A stretch of DNA of 64,000 nt from AP-15 sp963762575 (GTDB taxonomy: Bacteria; Pseudomonadota; Alphaproteobacteria; ATCC43930; CGMCC-115725), in assembly GCA_963762575.1 (NCBI GenBank), contig CAVXLL010000001.1, positions 558,001 to 622,000 on the forward strand, in the 5' to 3' direction. Position 1 is the first letter of the stretch, and every line of letters starts with the position of its first letter. Made by a program: the position numbers and the translations under genes. The notes below the pieces were generated by a model. The model was not told the DNA's origin. It worked only from the letters and a program-made list of their open reading frames with translations, and did no database searches. Positions 8,727-16,198 of this stretch are shown piece by piece.

Positions 8727-9469
8727 CAGCCGTAGATCCGCACGATCCGGTCGGGCGGTACGCCGGCGAAGTAGAGCAACAGGCAAAAGAGGTTGCGCAG
8801 CGGCCGACGCCAGTATCCTTCGCGGCGGTAGCGGCGCGGCGACGAAATGCACTGCGTGCCGATGCGGGCGAGACGCCGGCGGCCGAGCCGGCGCACGAGG
8901 TCGACGTCTTCCATCAGCGGCAGCGGGGCAAAGCCGCCGGCCGCACGATAAAGGCTTTCGGCGATCAGCAGACCTTGATCGCCATAGGGCAGCGCCATAA
9001 CGCGGCAGCGCCACGCGACAATCCGCTCCAGCCGCCGCGCGGCGCGCGCGGCGTCGTCGAGCGCGAAGTCGAAATAGCCGGCGCGGCTGGTCGCCTCCGG
9101 GGCCGCAAGGAAAGCGGCGACCGCCGCTCCCCAATCCGACGAAAGGCGGCAATCGGCGTGCAGAAACAAGAGCCAATCGCCCGCCGCGGCGCCGGCGCCG
9201 GCGGCAAGCTGAACGCCGCGTCCGCGCGGCGCCGCGATGAAGCGTGCCCCTGTGGCCCGTGCCACACAGAAACTGCCGTCGGACGAGCCGCCATCGACAA
9301 CGATGATCTCTTTGACAAGACGGAAGGCCTGCAGCTGCTCAATCAGCCCCGGCATCGTATCCACCGCATTCAAAGTCGGAAGAATCACCGAAACCTGCCC
9401 CTCACCGCGATCCTCTCCCGGCAAGCGGAGCGAGGGAGCAGTTGAAAATGGTTCTTGAATTGTTCTCAT
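8726..9469 (-). CDS. TIGR04283 family glycosyltransferase (GT2)
   Basis: Up to 247 aa. From residue 28 it is a classic family 2 glycosyltransferase: VSVILPTLN, IIVVDGGSSDGS, WLLFLHADCRL (Asp of the DxD-like site) and LMEDVDLVRRLG, matching the rSAM/selenodomain-associated transferase 2 family. Residues 11-25 are encoded by a dispersed GC-rich repeat (9395-9438), so the N-terminal extension is unusual. The ATG at 9469 is the only ATG before the domain; a GTG at 9388 would start almost inside the first strand. Coupled by ATGA to the downstream transferase. Confidence 0.85.
   Translation of the reverse strand: MRTIQEPFSTAPSLRLPGEDRGEGQVSVILPTLNAVDTMPGLIEQLQAFRLVKEIIVVDGGSSDGSFCVARATGARFIAAPRGRGVQLAAGAGAAAGDWLLFLHADCRLSSDWGAAVAAFLAAPEATSRAGYFDFALDDAARAARRLERIVAWRCRVMALPYGDQGLLIAESLYRAAGGFAPLPLMEDVDLVRRLGRRRLARIGTQCISSPRRYRREGYWRRPLRNLFCLLLYFAGVPPDRIVRIYG
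9395..9438 (-). repeat. dispersed GC-rich palindromic repeat, copy inside a coding region
   Basis: On the minus strand this 44-base segment runs ctccctcgctccgcttgc and on to ggtgaggggcag. It matches most positions of the intergenic copy at 14477-14519. Repeats of this look (ctccctctccccgc...gcggggagaggg...ggggtgagggg) are frequent intergenic elements in alphaproteobacteria. Here it lies in frame within the first 30 codons of the GT2 gene. Confidence 0.65.
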
Positions 9470-9490
9470 GGGCGCTGCATTATCGGCGGG

Positions 9491-10573
9491 ATGGATATGC
9501 CGGCCACAGTCAGGCCTCGCAAGGGGCGCGGAGCTGCAAGCAACGATAGCGGTCGCTTCGAAGCCGAAAGGCGCGTCGCGTTCGATGACGGCTGGAGCGC
9601 GGCCGACGAAGAGCCGGCGCCGTTGAGCACGACATTGACCGTGGATTCGACGCGGACGATCATCGCGCGCAACGAGTCGCCGGATATCGGCTTCGACCGT
9701 TCGATCAATCCTTACCGCGGCTGCGAGCACGGCTGCATTTATTGTTACGCGCGGCCGAGCCACGCCTATCTCGGTCTGTCCCCCGGGCTCGATTTCGAGA
9801 GCCGGCTTTTCTACAAACCCGATGCCGCGGCATTGCTCGCCGGGGAGCTGAGAAAAAAGGGGTACAGCTGCCGGCCGATTGCGCTCGGCAGCAATACCGA
9901 TCCTTACCAGCCGGTCGAGCGTCGGCTCGGCATCACGCGCGGGATCCTGCAGGTGCTCCGCGATTTCCGCCATCCGGTAACGATCGTCAGCAAATCGGCG
10001 CTGATCCAGCGCGACCTCGACATCCTCGGCGAGATGGCCAGGGACAGGCTGGCGAGCGTGACGATCTCGGTTACGACGCTCGACCGCACTCTGGCCCGTT
10101 GCATGGAACCGCGCGCCTCGACGCCAGAGCGCCGGCTGGAGACGATCGCCGCCCTCGCCGGCGCCGGGATCCCGACCGGTGTTCTGAGCGCGCCGATGAT
10201 TCCGGCATTGAACGACAACGAGATGGAGCAGATCCTCGAGCGGGCACGCGCCGCCGGCGCGACCTCGGCCGGATACACCCTGCTGCGCCTGCCGCTCGAA
10301 CTGAAATCCCTCTTCAAGGAATGGCTCGAGGAGCACTTCCCGGACAAGGCGGCTCACGTGCTCTCGCTCGTCGCGCAAACCCATGGCGGCCGGCTTTACA
10401 ACTCGACCTGGTCAAAGCGTATGACCGGTACCGGTCCCTACGCCGACATGTTGCGGCTGCGCTTCGACCGAGCCTGCCGCAAGCTCGGTTTCAACCAGAG
10501 AACGACGCAATCTCTCGATACGACCCGGTTTTGCCCGCCGCCCCAAAAAGGCGACCAGCTCCCTTTGTTTTAG
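9491..10573 (+). CDS. PA0069 family radical SAM protein
   Basis: 360 aa from the ATG at 9491. The radical SAM cluster motif is GCEHGCIYCYARPSH (Cys78, Cys82, Cys85), preceded by RSINPYRGC, a signature of the PA0069 group related to spore-photoproduct-lyase-like enzymes. The C-terminal part has the TGTGPYADMLRLRF region typical of the group. The substrate is unknown. A longer start (9455) would overlap the divergent GT2 start and is not preferred. It is divergent from the glycosyltransferase pair, whose families are often linked to other radical SAM enzymes. Confidence 0.9.
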   Translation: MDMPATVRPRKGRGAASNDSGRFEAERRVAFDDGWSAADEEPAPLSTTLTVDSTRTIIARNESPDIGFDRSINPYRGCEHGCIYCYARPSHAYLGLSPGLDFESRLFYKPDAAALLAGELRKKGYSCRPIALGSNTDPYQPVERRLGITRGILQVLRDFRHPVTIVSKSALIQRDLDILGEMARDRLASVTISVTTLDRTLARCMEPRASTPERRLETIAALAGAGIPTGVLSAPMIPALNDNEMEQILERARAAGATSAGYTLLRLPLELKSLFKEWLEEHFPDKAAHVLSLVAQTHGGRLYNSTWSKRMTGTGPYADMLRLRFDRACRKLGFNQRTTQSLDTTRFCPPPQKGDQLPLF

Positions 10574-10604
10574 CCCTCTCCCGCATCGCACTGCGGAGAA
10601 GGGG
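10574..10604. repeat. imperfect hairpin after the radical SAM gene
   Basis: ccctctcccgca and tgcggagaaggg are near-complementary across a 6-base loop, forming an 11-12 bp imperfect stem directly after the stop codon. There is no T-run. It may act as a weak terminator or be another palindromic repeat unit. Confidence 0.4.
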
Positions 10605-10670
10605 GCTTAGCGCTCGGTATTTTGGGATCGCTGTACTAATCTCTCCGTGACGAGGCCGGAGAGATAGCAC

Positions 10671-10886
10671 GTGGCCAGGGAACGACGGCTCAATGCGCGC
10701 GAGGTCGAGGAGATTTTTACGGCGTTCGCCGAGGCCATGCGCGAGTTGCCGCCGGATGTCGAGGCCGGTTGGCTCGACGCGCAAGGCGATCTGCGCCTCG
10801 CCCCCGACATCGCGCGCAAGCTGCGCACCGCGCGGCGGGTGCGTCAGCTGCTTGTGGAGCTGCGGCAGCGGGAGCGTGAGTGCTGA
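10671..10886 (+). CDS. small hypothetical protein, charged
   Basis: 71 aa from a GTG at 10671 with ggagag 8-13 bases upstream. The product is rich in Arg, Glu and Leu and is probably all-helical (LNAREVEEIFTAFAEAM at 7-23, then a second helix ending in VRQLLVELRQRERE). The family is not recognised. Codon use is like that of neighbouring genes. It ends 6 bases before the stop of the convergent CoA-transferase gene and has no operon partner. Confidence 0.5.
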   Translation: MARERRLNAREVEEIFTAFAEAMRELPPDVEAGWLDAQGDLRLAPDIARKLRTARRVRQLLVELRQREREC

Positions 10887-10892
10887 GGGCCG

Positions 10893-12110
10893 TCAGCGGC
10901 CATTCGGCCCGGCGACAATCCGCTCATCGTGCAGCCGGCCGAGCTCGGCCGATGAGAGACCGAGGACTTCGGTAAGCACCATATCGGTGTGTTCGCCGAG
11001 GAGCGGCGCCGGGCGCGGCGGCTGACGCGGCTCGGCGGAAAAATCCAATGGCAGGCCCGGCATGAGATAACGGCCGATGCCGGGCTGATCGATGGAGGCG
11101 AACAAGGGGTTCGCCGCGGAGCAGCGCGGGTCGTCGCGCACCAATTGGCGAAAATCCTGAAAGTGACCCCACAGCACGCCGGCGCCGGCGAAGGCTTGCC
11201 GTATCTCGTCGAGGCTATGGCCCGCGCACCAGCGGGCGAGCAACGCGCCGATCGCGTCGCGCGCCTCGTAGCGCCCGGCCTCGGTGTCGAGGTCGACATC
11301 CATCATCGGACCGATCATCGCGAGCCGCTCGCCGAGACCGGTCGCCTCGCCGATCGCGCGCCAATGGCGGCGGGTCAGCGCGATGATCATGACCCGCCGG
11401 CTGTCGGCGGTTGCGAAATCGCGCCCGAAGCTGCCGTAGAGGTCGTTGCCGATCGCCGGGCGCGCTGTGCCATTGATCTGCATATCGCCGATGTAGCCGA
11501 GATTGCCGACCGTCGCGAGCATGACGTCCGAGAGCGCCGCCATGACCTCCTGGCCCTGGCCGGTGCGCGAGCGATGGCGTTCCGCCGCGAGCAGCCCGGC
11601 GGCGAGATAGAGCCCGGCGGCGATGTCCCAGGCCGGCAGGACATGATTGACCGGCATGCCGCCATGCCCGGTCACCAGTGGAAATCCGCTCGCCGCGTTG
11701 ACCGTGTAGTCGACCGCCGCCGAGCCGTCGCGGTTGCCGGTGAGGCGCAGCATGATCAGATCGTCGCGGGCCGCCTTCAGGGTCGTGAAATCGAGCCCGC
11801 GCGACGGCGGCAGGTTGGTCAGCACGATGCCGCCACCCGCACCCGGAGCGGTGATGACGGCGCGCGCGATGTCGCGGCCCTCGGGCTTGTCGAGGGCCAA
11901 TGCCAGCGAGCGCTTCGCCTTGTTGAGACCGGCCCAATAGAGGCTGGCGCCGCCGCGCGTCACCGGCCAGCGCGCGTGATCGATGCCGCCGCCGATCGGG
12001 TCGATGCGGATCACATCGGCGCCCATCTGCGCCATCGTCATGCCGCCGAGCGGCGCCGCGACAAAGGCCGAGATCTCGACGATCCGCAAATCCTGAAGCA
12101 AGCGGTTCAT
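10893..12110 (-). CDS. CaiB/BaiF family (class III) CoA-transferase, possibly 2-methylfumaryl-CoA isomerase-like
   Basis: 405 aa. The N-terminus LRIVEISAFVAAPLGGMTMAQMGADVIRID is a family III CoA-transferase start; the expected catalytic Asp is Asp162 in LPAWDIAAG, and RTGQGQEVMAALSDV follows. The HVLPAWDIAAGLYLA context resembles the branch annotated as 2-methylfumaryl-CoA isomerase (mesaconyl-CoA C1-C4 transferase), but this assignment is only by memory of the motif. It is the last gene of an operon with an enoyl-CoA hydratase and a CoA-binding protein, and overlaps the latter by ATGA. Confidence 0.82.
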   Translation of the reverse strand: MNRLLQDLRIVEISAFVAAPLGGMTMAQMGADVIRIDPIGGGIDHARWPVTRGGASLYWAGLNKAKRSLALALDKPEGRDIARAVITAPGAGGGIVLTNLPPSRGLDFTTLKAARDDLIMLRLTGNRDGSAAVDYTVNAASGFPLVTGHGGMPVNHVLPAWDIAAGLYLAAGLLAAERHRSRTGQGQEVMAALSDVMLATVGNLGYIGDMQINGTARPAIGNDLYGSFGRDFATADSRRVMIIALTRRHWRAIGEATGLGERLAMIGPMMDVDLDTEAGRYEARDAIGALLARWCAGHSLDEIRQAFAGAGVLWGHFQDFRQLVRDDPRCSAANPLFASIDQPGIGRYLMPGLPLDFSAEPRQPPRPAPLLGEHTDMVLTEVLGLSSAELGRLHDERIVAGPNGR

Positions 12111-12571
12111 GGCTTCATTTTGCGCGCCCCCTCCCCTGCCCTATGCGCCTGCAGCACCAAGCGGGGAATCTCGATCGCCGGGCAGCGGTTCATGACGACC
12201 TTGAGGTCATGGGCTTCGGCGCGGGCGGCGGCATCATCATCGCGGACGCCGAGCTGCATCCATACCACTTTGGCGCCGACGGCGATCGCGTCATCGACCA
12301 CGCCGCCTGCCATTTCGGTCCGGCGGAACACGTCCACCATGTCGATCGGCTCCGGTACATCGGCGAGCCGCGCGTACACGGTCTCGCCATGGATCTTGCC
12401 ACCGGCCGCGTTGGGGTTGACCGGGATCGTCCGGTAGCCGCGCCGCTGCAGATAGGCCATCACGCGGTAGCTCGGCCGCTCGCACCGCGGGCTGGCGCCG
12501 ACGACGGCGATCGTGCGCACATTCGCCAAGATATCGCGCAGATAAGGGTCCGGATAGCTGTCGTGGTCCAT
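12107..12571 (-). CDS. CoA-binding domain protein (YccU-like)
   Basis: 154 aa Rossmann-fold protein of the CoA_binding_2 family. IAVVGASPRCERPSYRVM at about 21-38 is the nucleotide-binding turn, followed by GYRTIPVNPN and DMVDVFRR, all diagnostic of the family. Its members bind CoA or acyl-CoA; a specific reaction is not established. It sits between an enoyl-CoA hydratase (7 bases upstream) and a CoA-transferase (ATGA overlap downstream), which supports a role in acyl-CoA metabolism. Confidence 0.88.
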   Translation of the reverse strand: MDHDSYPDPYLRDILANVRTIAVVGASPRCERPSYRVMAYLQRRGYRTIPVNPNAAGGKIHGETVYARLADVPEPIDMVDVFRRTEMAGGVVDDAIAVGAKVVWMQLGVRDDDAAARAEAHDLKVVMNRCPAIEIPRLVLQAHRAGEGARKMKP

Positions 12572-12578
12572 CTACCCC

Positions 12579-13355
12579 TCACCGGTCGTGCCAGACGGGC
12601 GTGCGCTTGGCGAGAAAGGCGTCGATGCCCTCGCCGGCATCCTCGGCCAGCATGTTGATGGTCATGACCTCGGCGGCATAGCGATAGGCGGCGGCGAGGT
12701 CGAGCTCGGCCTGGCGGTAGAACGCCTCCTTGCCGATCTTGACGGTAAACGCGGATTTGCCGGCAATCTGCCGGGCGAGCCCGTCGACCGCTTCGCGCAA
12801 CCCATCTCGCGGGACCACGCGGTTGACGAGCCCCAGCGAGCGCGCCGTCGCCGCATCGATCAGCTCACCGGTCAGCAGCATCTCCATCGCCGCCTTGCGG
12901 CCGACGGCGCGCGACAGCGCCACCATCGGGGTCGAGCAGAAAAGGCCGATATTGACCCCGGGCGTCGCAAAACGCGCCTCCTCGGCGGCGACCGCCAGAT
13001 CGCATGTCGCGACCAGCTGACAGCCGGCCGCCGTGGCGATGCCGTGCACCTCGGCGATGACGGGCTTCGGCAGCCGCACGATCGCCAGCATCAGCTCGCT
13101 GCATAGCGCAAAGATGCGTTGGTAGATCTCGCGCCGCGGGTCCTGGCGCAGCTCGCGCAAATCGTGCCCGGCGCAGAAGGCCGGACCGGCGCCGGCAATT
13201 ACCACGACCCGGCTGTGCGGGTCTTCCGCCGCGCGGCCGAGCGCCTCAACGAGCGCCGTCATCAGCTCGATCGAAAGCGCGTTGCGCGCCTCCGGCCGGT
13301 TGAGAGTCAGGCGCAGAACGCCGTCTGGGCGCTCCTCCAACAGTATCGCCGCCAT
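12579..13355 (-). CDS. enoyl-CoA hydratase/isomerase family protein
   Basis: 258 aa crotonase-fold protein. LRLTLNRPEARNALS near the N-terminus and AGAGPAFCAGHDLRELR (oxyanion-hole region) are typical; HGIATAAGCQLVATCDLAVA is the second oxyanion segment. It resembles the ECHDC3-like group, where the catalytic glutamates of classical hydratases are not all kept, so hydratase activity is uncertain. First gene of a three-gene operon. Its start lies 116 bases from the rplM start, with divergent promoters between them. Confidence 0.85.
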   Translation of the reverse strand: MAAILLEERPDGVLRLTLNRPEARNALSIELMTALVEALGRAAEDPHSRVVVIAGAGPAFCAGHDLRELRQDPRREIYQRIFALCSELMLAIVRLPKPVIAEVHGIATAAGCQLVATCDLAVAAEEARFATPGVNIGLFCSTPMVALSRAVGRKAAMEMLLTGELIDAATARSLGLVNRVVPRDGLREAVDGLARQIAGKSAFTVKIGKEAFYRQAELDLAAAYRYAAEVMTINMLAEDAGEGIDAFLAKRTPVWHDR

Positions 13356-13385
13356 TGCGACACCTCACTTCCGCTAACGCATTGC

Positions 13386-13414
13386 TTGACCCTTGGGAGC
13401 CGATCGCTTACATG
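13386..13414 (+). promoter_or_regulatory. candidate sigma-70-type promoter for rplM-rpsI
   Basis: TTGACC at 13386-13391 and TACATG at 13409-13414 are separated by 17 bases and lie about 58 bases upstream of the rplM start. The spacing is ideal and the -35 box is near consensus. The resulting leader of about 50 bases would leave room for translational autocontrol, as known for L13 in other bacteria. Sequence-based only. Confidence 0.45.
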
Positions 13415-13471
13415 ACCGGGTTTCGCAGCCGGGGCAACTGTTCCGGGCCGCTGGGCATTTCTTTTCGAGAC

Positions 13472-13930
13472 ATGAAGACATTTTCCGCCAAACCGTCGGA
13501 CATCGACAAGAAATGGCTGCTGATCGATGCCGACGGCCTGGTGTTGGGCCGGCTCGCCTCGATCATCGCGATGCGGCTGCGCGGCAAGCACAAGCCCTCC
13601 TTCACGCCCCACATGGATTGCGGCGACAATATCATCGTCGTCAATGCCGAGAAGGTCCAGCTGACCGGCAACAAGCGCGCGGACGACATCTTCTATTGGC
13701 ATACCGGCTATCCGGGCGGCATCAAGGGGCGCAGCAAGGGCGCCATTCTCGAAGGCAAGCATCCGGAGCGGGTGATCATGAAGGCAGTCGAGCGCATGGT
13801 GCCGCGCGGCCCGCTCGGCCGCCGGGTCATGCGGAATCTGCGGGTCTTTGCCGGACCCGAGCACCCGCACGAAGCACAGCAGCCGGACCGGCTCGACGTC
13901 GCCGCGCTGAACCGCAAAAACAGAGTTTGA
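13472..13930 (+). CDS. rplM: 50S ribosomal protein L13
   Basis: 152 aa, the normal length. It begins MKTFSAKPSDIDKKWLLIDA and carries the family block VNAEKVQLTGNKRADDIFYW, then GRSKGAILEGKHPERVIMKA and ending near residue 152. The ATG at 13472 is chosen because it matches the alphaproteobacterial N-terminus exactly; ATG codons at 13355 and 13412 lie in frame but would add non-family sequence. It is followed after 2 bases by rpsI, the universal L13-S9 operon. Confidence 0.97.
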   Translation: MKTFSAKPSDIDKKWLLIDADGLVLGRLASIIAMRLRGKHKPSFTPHMDCGDNIIVVNAEKVQLTGNKRADDIFYWHTGYPGGIKGRSKGAILEGKHPERVIMKAVERMVPRGPLGRRVMRNLRVFAGPEHPHEAQQPDRLDVAALNRKNRV

Positions 13931-13932
13931 TC

Positions 13933-14472
13933 ATGGCCGACAACGACCCACCGAGCTCGCAGCGTCCGCAGACCTTTCAAGGCCTGGGGAGCCTGCGCCA
14001 GGCATTGCAGCAGGCGCGCACCGCGCCCGCGGCGCCGGTTCCAACCACCTCCGTCCTCGACGACGTCAAGCCGCAGATCGATGCCCTCGGCCGCTCCTAT
14101 GCGACCGGCAAGCGCAAGAACGCGGTGGCGCGGGTGTGGATCAAGCCCGGCGCCGGCAAGATCGACGTCAACGGCCGCGAGAGCCCGGTCTATTTCGCGC
14201 GGCCGGTGCTGCGGATGCTGATCAACCAGCCGTTGGTCGCGACCAACCGGCTCGGCCAGTTCGACGTGTGGTGCACCGTAAAAGGCGGCGGGCTCTCCGG
14301 CCAGGCCGGGGCAGTGCGCCACGGCATCAGCCAGGCCCTGACCCGCTACGAGCCGGGCCTGCGCCCGTTGTTGAAGAGCCAGGGCTTTCTCACGCGCGAC
14401 AGCCGCGTCGTCGAGCGCAAGAAATACGGCAAAGCCAAAGCCCGCCGCAGCTTCCAATTCTCCAAGCGCTAA
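13933..14472 (+). CDS. rpsI: 30S ribosomal protein S9, with N-terminal extension
   Basis: 179 aa. The S9 core begins around residue 55 (YATGKRKNAVARVWIKPG) and ends with the invariant RRSFQFSKR tail that reaches the decoding centre. The first 50 or so residues are a Gln/Pro/Ala-rich extension absent from short S9 proteins; alphaproteobacterial S9 proteins often have such extensions of variable sequence. It follows rplM by 2 bases and must be translated from the same message. Confidence 0.97.
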   Translation: MADNDPPSSQRPQTFQGLGSLRQALQQARTAPAAPVPTTSVLDDVKPQIDALGRSYATGKRKNAVARVWIKPGAGKIDVNGRESPVYFARPVLRMLINQPLVATNRLGQFDVWCTVKGGGLSGQAGAVRHGISQALTRYEPGLRPLLKSQGFLTRDSRVVERKKYGKAKARRSFQFSKR

Positions 14473-14476
14473 AGTT

Positions 14477-14519
14477 CTCCCTCGCCCCGCTTGCGGGGAG
14501 AGGGCCGGGGTGAGGGGCG
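14477..14519 (+). repeat. dispersed palindromic repeat, also the probable rplM-rpsI terminator region
   Basis: The core ccctcgccccgc-tt-gcggggagaggg (14479-14504) forms a strong GC-rich hairpin just after the rpsI stop, followed by ccggggtgaggggcgg. There is no T-run, so termination would need Rho or be inefficient. The same unit, slightly changed, is found at 9395-9438 on the other strand, which shows it is a dispersed element rather than a gene-specific terminator. Confidence 0.6.
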
Positions 14520-14543
14520 GTCGCCGCCTCCTGAGAGATAACC

Positions 14544-15614
14544 ATGCAATTCGCGATTGCCATTCCGACCGACGCCGATTCGTGGCGGGTGGTGCGGCGG
14601 GCCGAGGAGCTGGGGTTTGCGCGCGCCTGGTTCTATGACACGCAGATGCTGAGCGCCGACCCGTTTGTCGCGATGGCTGCGGCGGCGATGAAAACAACAA
14701 AGATCCGGCTCGGCACCGGCGTGCTGATCCCATCGAACCGCATCGCCCCGGTCACCGCCAATGCGTTTGCTTCGCTGAACAAACTGGGGCCGGGGCGGAT
14801 CGATTTCGGGGTCGGGACCGGGTTTACCGGGCGGCGGGCGATGGGGCTCGGCGCGGTCAAGCTGGCGGATATGGAAGAGTATGTCCGCGTCGTCATGGCG
14901 CTGTTGCGCGGGGAGACGGTCGAGGCCGAAATCGAAAACAAAACGCGGCTGATCCGGCTGCTGAACCCGGAGCTCGGGCTGATCAACACGCGTGACCCGA
15001 TCCCGCTTTACGTCGCGGCCTCAGGTCCGCGGGCGCGCAGCTTGACCGCGAAGCTCGGCGCCGGCTGGATCGCCACGGCCGGCGATGTCGAGGGCGGCGT
15101 CGCTGCAATTGCCGATATGCGCGAATGCCGCCGAGTCGCCGGGCGCGACGCGGAGCCGCTCGATGCCGTGGTGCTGACCGGCGGCGCGATATTGGAAGAG
15201 GGCGAGGCCGCCGACTCGACGCGCGCCATCGCACAAGCCGGGCCGCGCGCCGCAATGCTATTGCATCGCGCGGCCGACGCGGCATTGGCGGGGTTGCCGA
15301 TGATGGCGCCGATGCCGCCCGCGGTCGCCGAGAGCGTGGCGGGCTATGTCGAGCTGGCCCGCAAATTCACACCGCAGGGCGCCCATTACCTCGAAAACCA
15401 CCGCGGCCATTTGATGTTCGTCAAGCCGGAGGAGCGCCCGTTCGTTACCGCCGAATTGATCCGGCGCACGACCTTCACGGCGACCGAAAAGGAGCTGAAA
15501 GAGCGCATCGCGGCTTTGGCCGACGCCGGCTATACGGAAATTTCGGTGCAGATCGTGCCGGGCCAGGAACACGCGATCGAGGATTGGGGCCGCATCCGCC
15601 GCGCCTTCGCGTGA
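14544..15614 (+). CDS. LLM class flavin-dependent oxidoreductase
   Basis: 356 aa luciferase-like monooxygenase fold (TIM barrel, FMN/F420-dependent group). Visible family features: an AEELGFARAWFYDTQML start, RLGTGVLIPSNR, GRIDFGVGTGFTGRRAMGLG, and PLYVAASGPRA. A substrate cannot be named. It is followed by a ChaC-like gene that starts within its stop codon (GTGA at 15611-15614), so the two are probably translated together. Confidence 0.85.
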   Translation: MQFAIAIPTDADSWRVVRRAEELGFARAWFYDTQMLSADPFVAMAAAAMKTTKIRLGTGVLIPSNRIAPVTANAFASLNKLGPGRIDFGVGTGFTGRRAMGLGAVKLADMEEYVRVVMALLRGETVEAEIENKTRLIRLLNPELGLINTRDPIPLYVAASGPRARSLTAKLGAGWIATAGDVEGGVAAIADMRECRRVAGRDAEPLDAVVLTGGAILEEGEAADSTRAIAQAGPRAAMLLHRAADAALAGLPMMAPMPPAVAESVAGYVELARKFTPQGAHYLENHRGHLMFVKPEERPFVTAELIRRTTFTATEKELKERIAALADAGYTEISVQIVPGQEHAIEDWGRIRRAFA

Positions 15615-16198
15615 CGGGACCGGCTGCAGAGTTGGCCCCGCCGATGCCGGCGGAGATCGCGGCATTACGCGATGGCGGACAGCCGGTTTGGATATTCGCC
15701 TACGGCTCGCTGCTGTGGGATGCCGAGTTGCGCGATGCGGCAACCGAGCCGGCGTTGCTGTATGGCTATCACCGCAGCTTCTGCCTGTTTTCCTACGATT
15801 ACCGCGGCACCTCAGCAAATCCCGGACTGACCCTCGGGCTCGATCGCGGCGGGTCCTGCCGTGGTGCAGCGCTTCGATTGCCGACAGAGGCGCTCGATCG
15901 GATATGGCAGCGCGAGATGAGCGGCCGCCTGGTCTACGCAACGCGGCTGCTGCGGGTGCAAACCGCAAACGCCACGCGGCGGACCATTGCGTTTACCGCA
16001 CTCCGCACCTGCCCGGATTACGCCGGCACGCTGCCGCTCGACGAGGCGGCGCGGATGATCCTCGGCGCCGCCGGCCGCCGCGGCACCTGCCGCGAATATT
16101 TCGAGAATACACGGCGACACCTGGAGCAGCTCGGCTTTGCGGATCGTCCGCTTCGCCGCCTTGCCGAGCGGGTCCAGGCATTGGCCGCACATGCCTGA
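15611..16198 (+). CDS. gamma-glutamylcyclotransferase (ChaC-like)
   Basis: About 195 aa from a GTG overlapping the upstream stop; an ATG at 15644 would remove 11 residues and is equally possible. ChaC-like proteins cleave glutathione to 5-oxoproline and Cys-Gly. The glutamyl-binding YGSLLWD (31-37), the LYGYHRSFCLFSYDYRGT segment and Glu102 in IWQREM, at the place of the ChaC catalytic glutamate, are all present. The 3' end overlaps the start of the next gene by 8 bases, giving a four-gene run LLM-ChaC-UDG-like-MBL. Confidence 0.85.
   Translation: MTGPAAELAPPMPAEIAALRDGGQPVWIFAYGSLLWDAELRDAATEPALLYGYHRSFCLFSYDYRGTSANPGLTLGLDRGGSCRGAALRLPTEALDRIWQREMSGRLVYATRLLRVQTANATRRTIAFTALRTCPDYAGTLPLDEAARMILGAAGRRGTCREYFENTRRHLEQLGFADRPLRRLAERVQALAAHA

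Noticed and set aside
8127..9176. 349-codon frame as a single fused transferase
   Set aside because: The first 150 codons are an out-of-frame read of the overlapping GT2 gene; the DUF2064 protein starts at 8726.
14479..14504. Classical Rho-independent terminator after rpsI
   Set aside because: The stem is strong but no T-run follows and a second copy lies within a coding region, so it was listed as a dispersed repeat.
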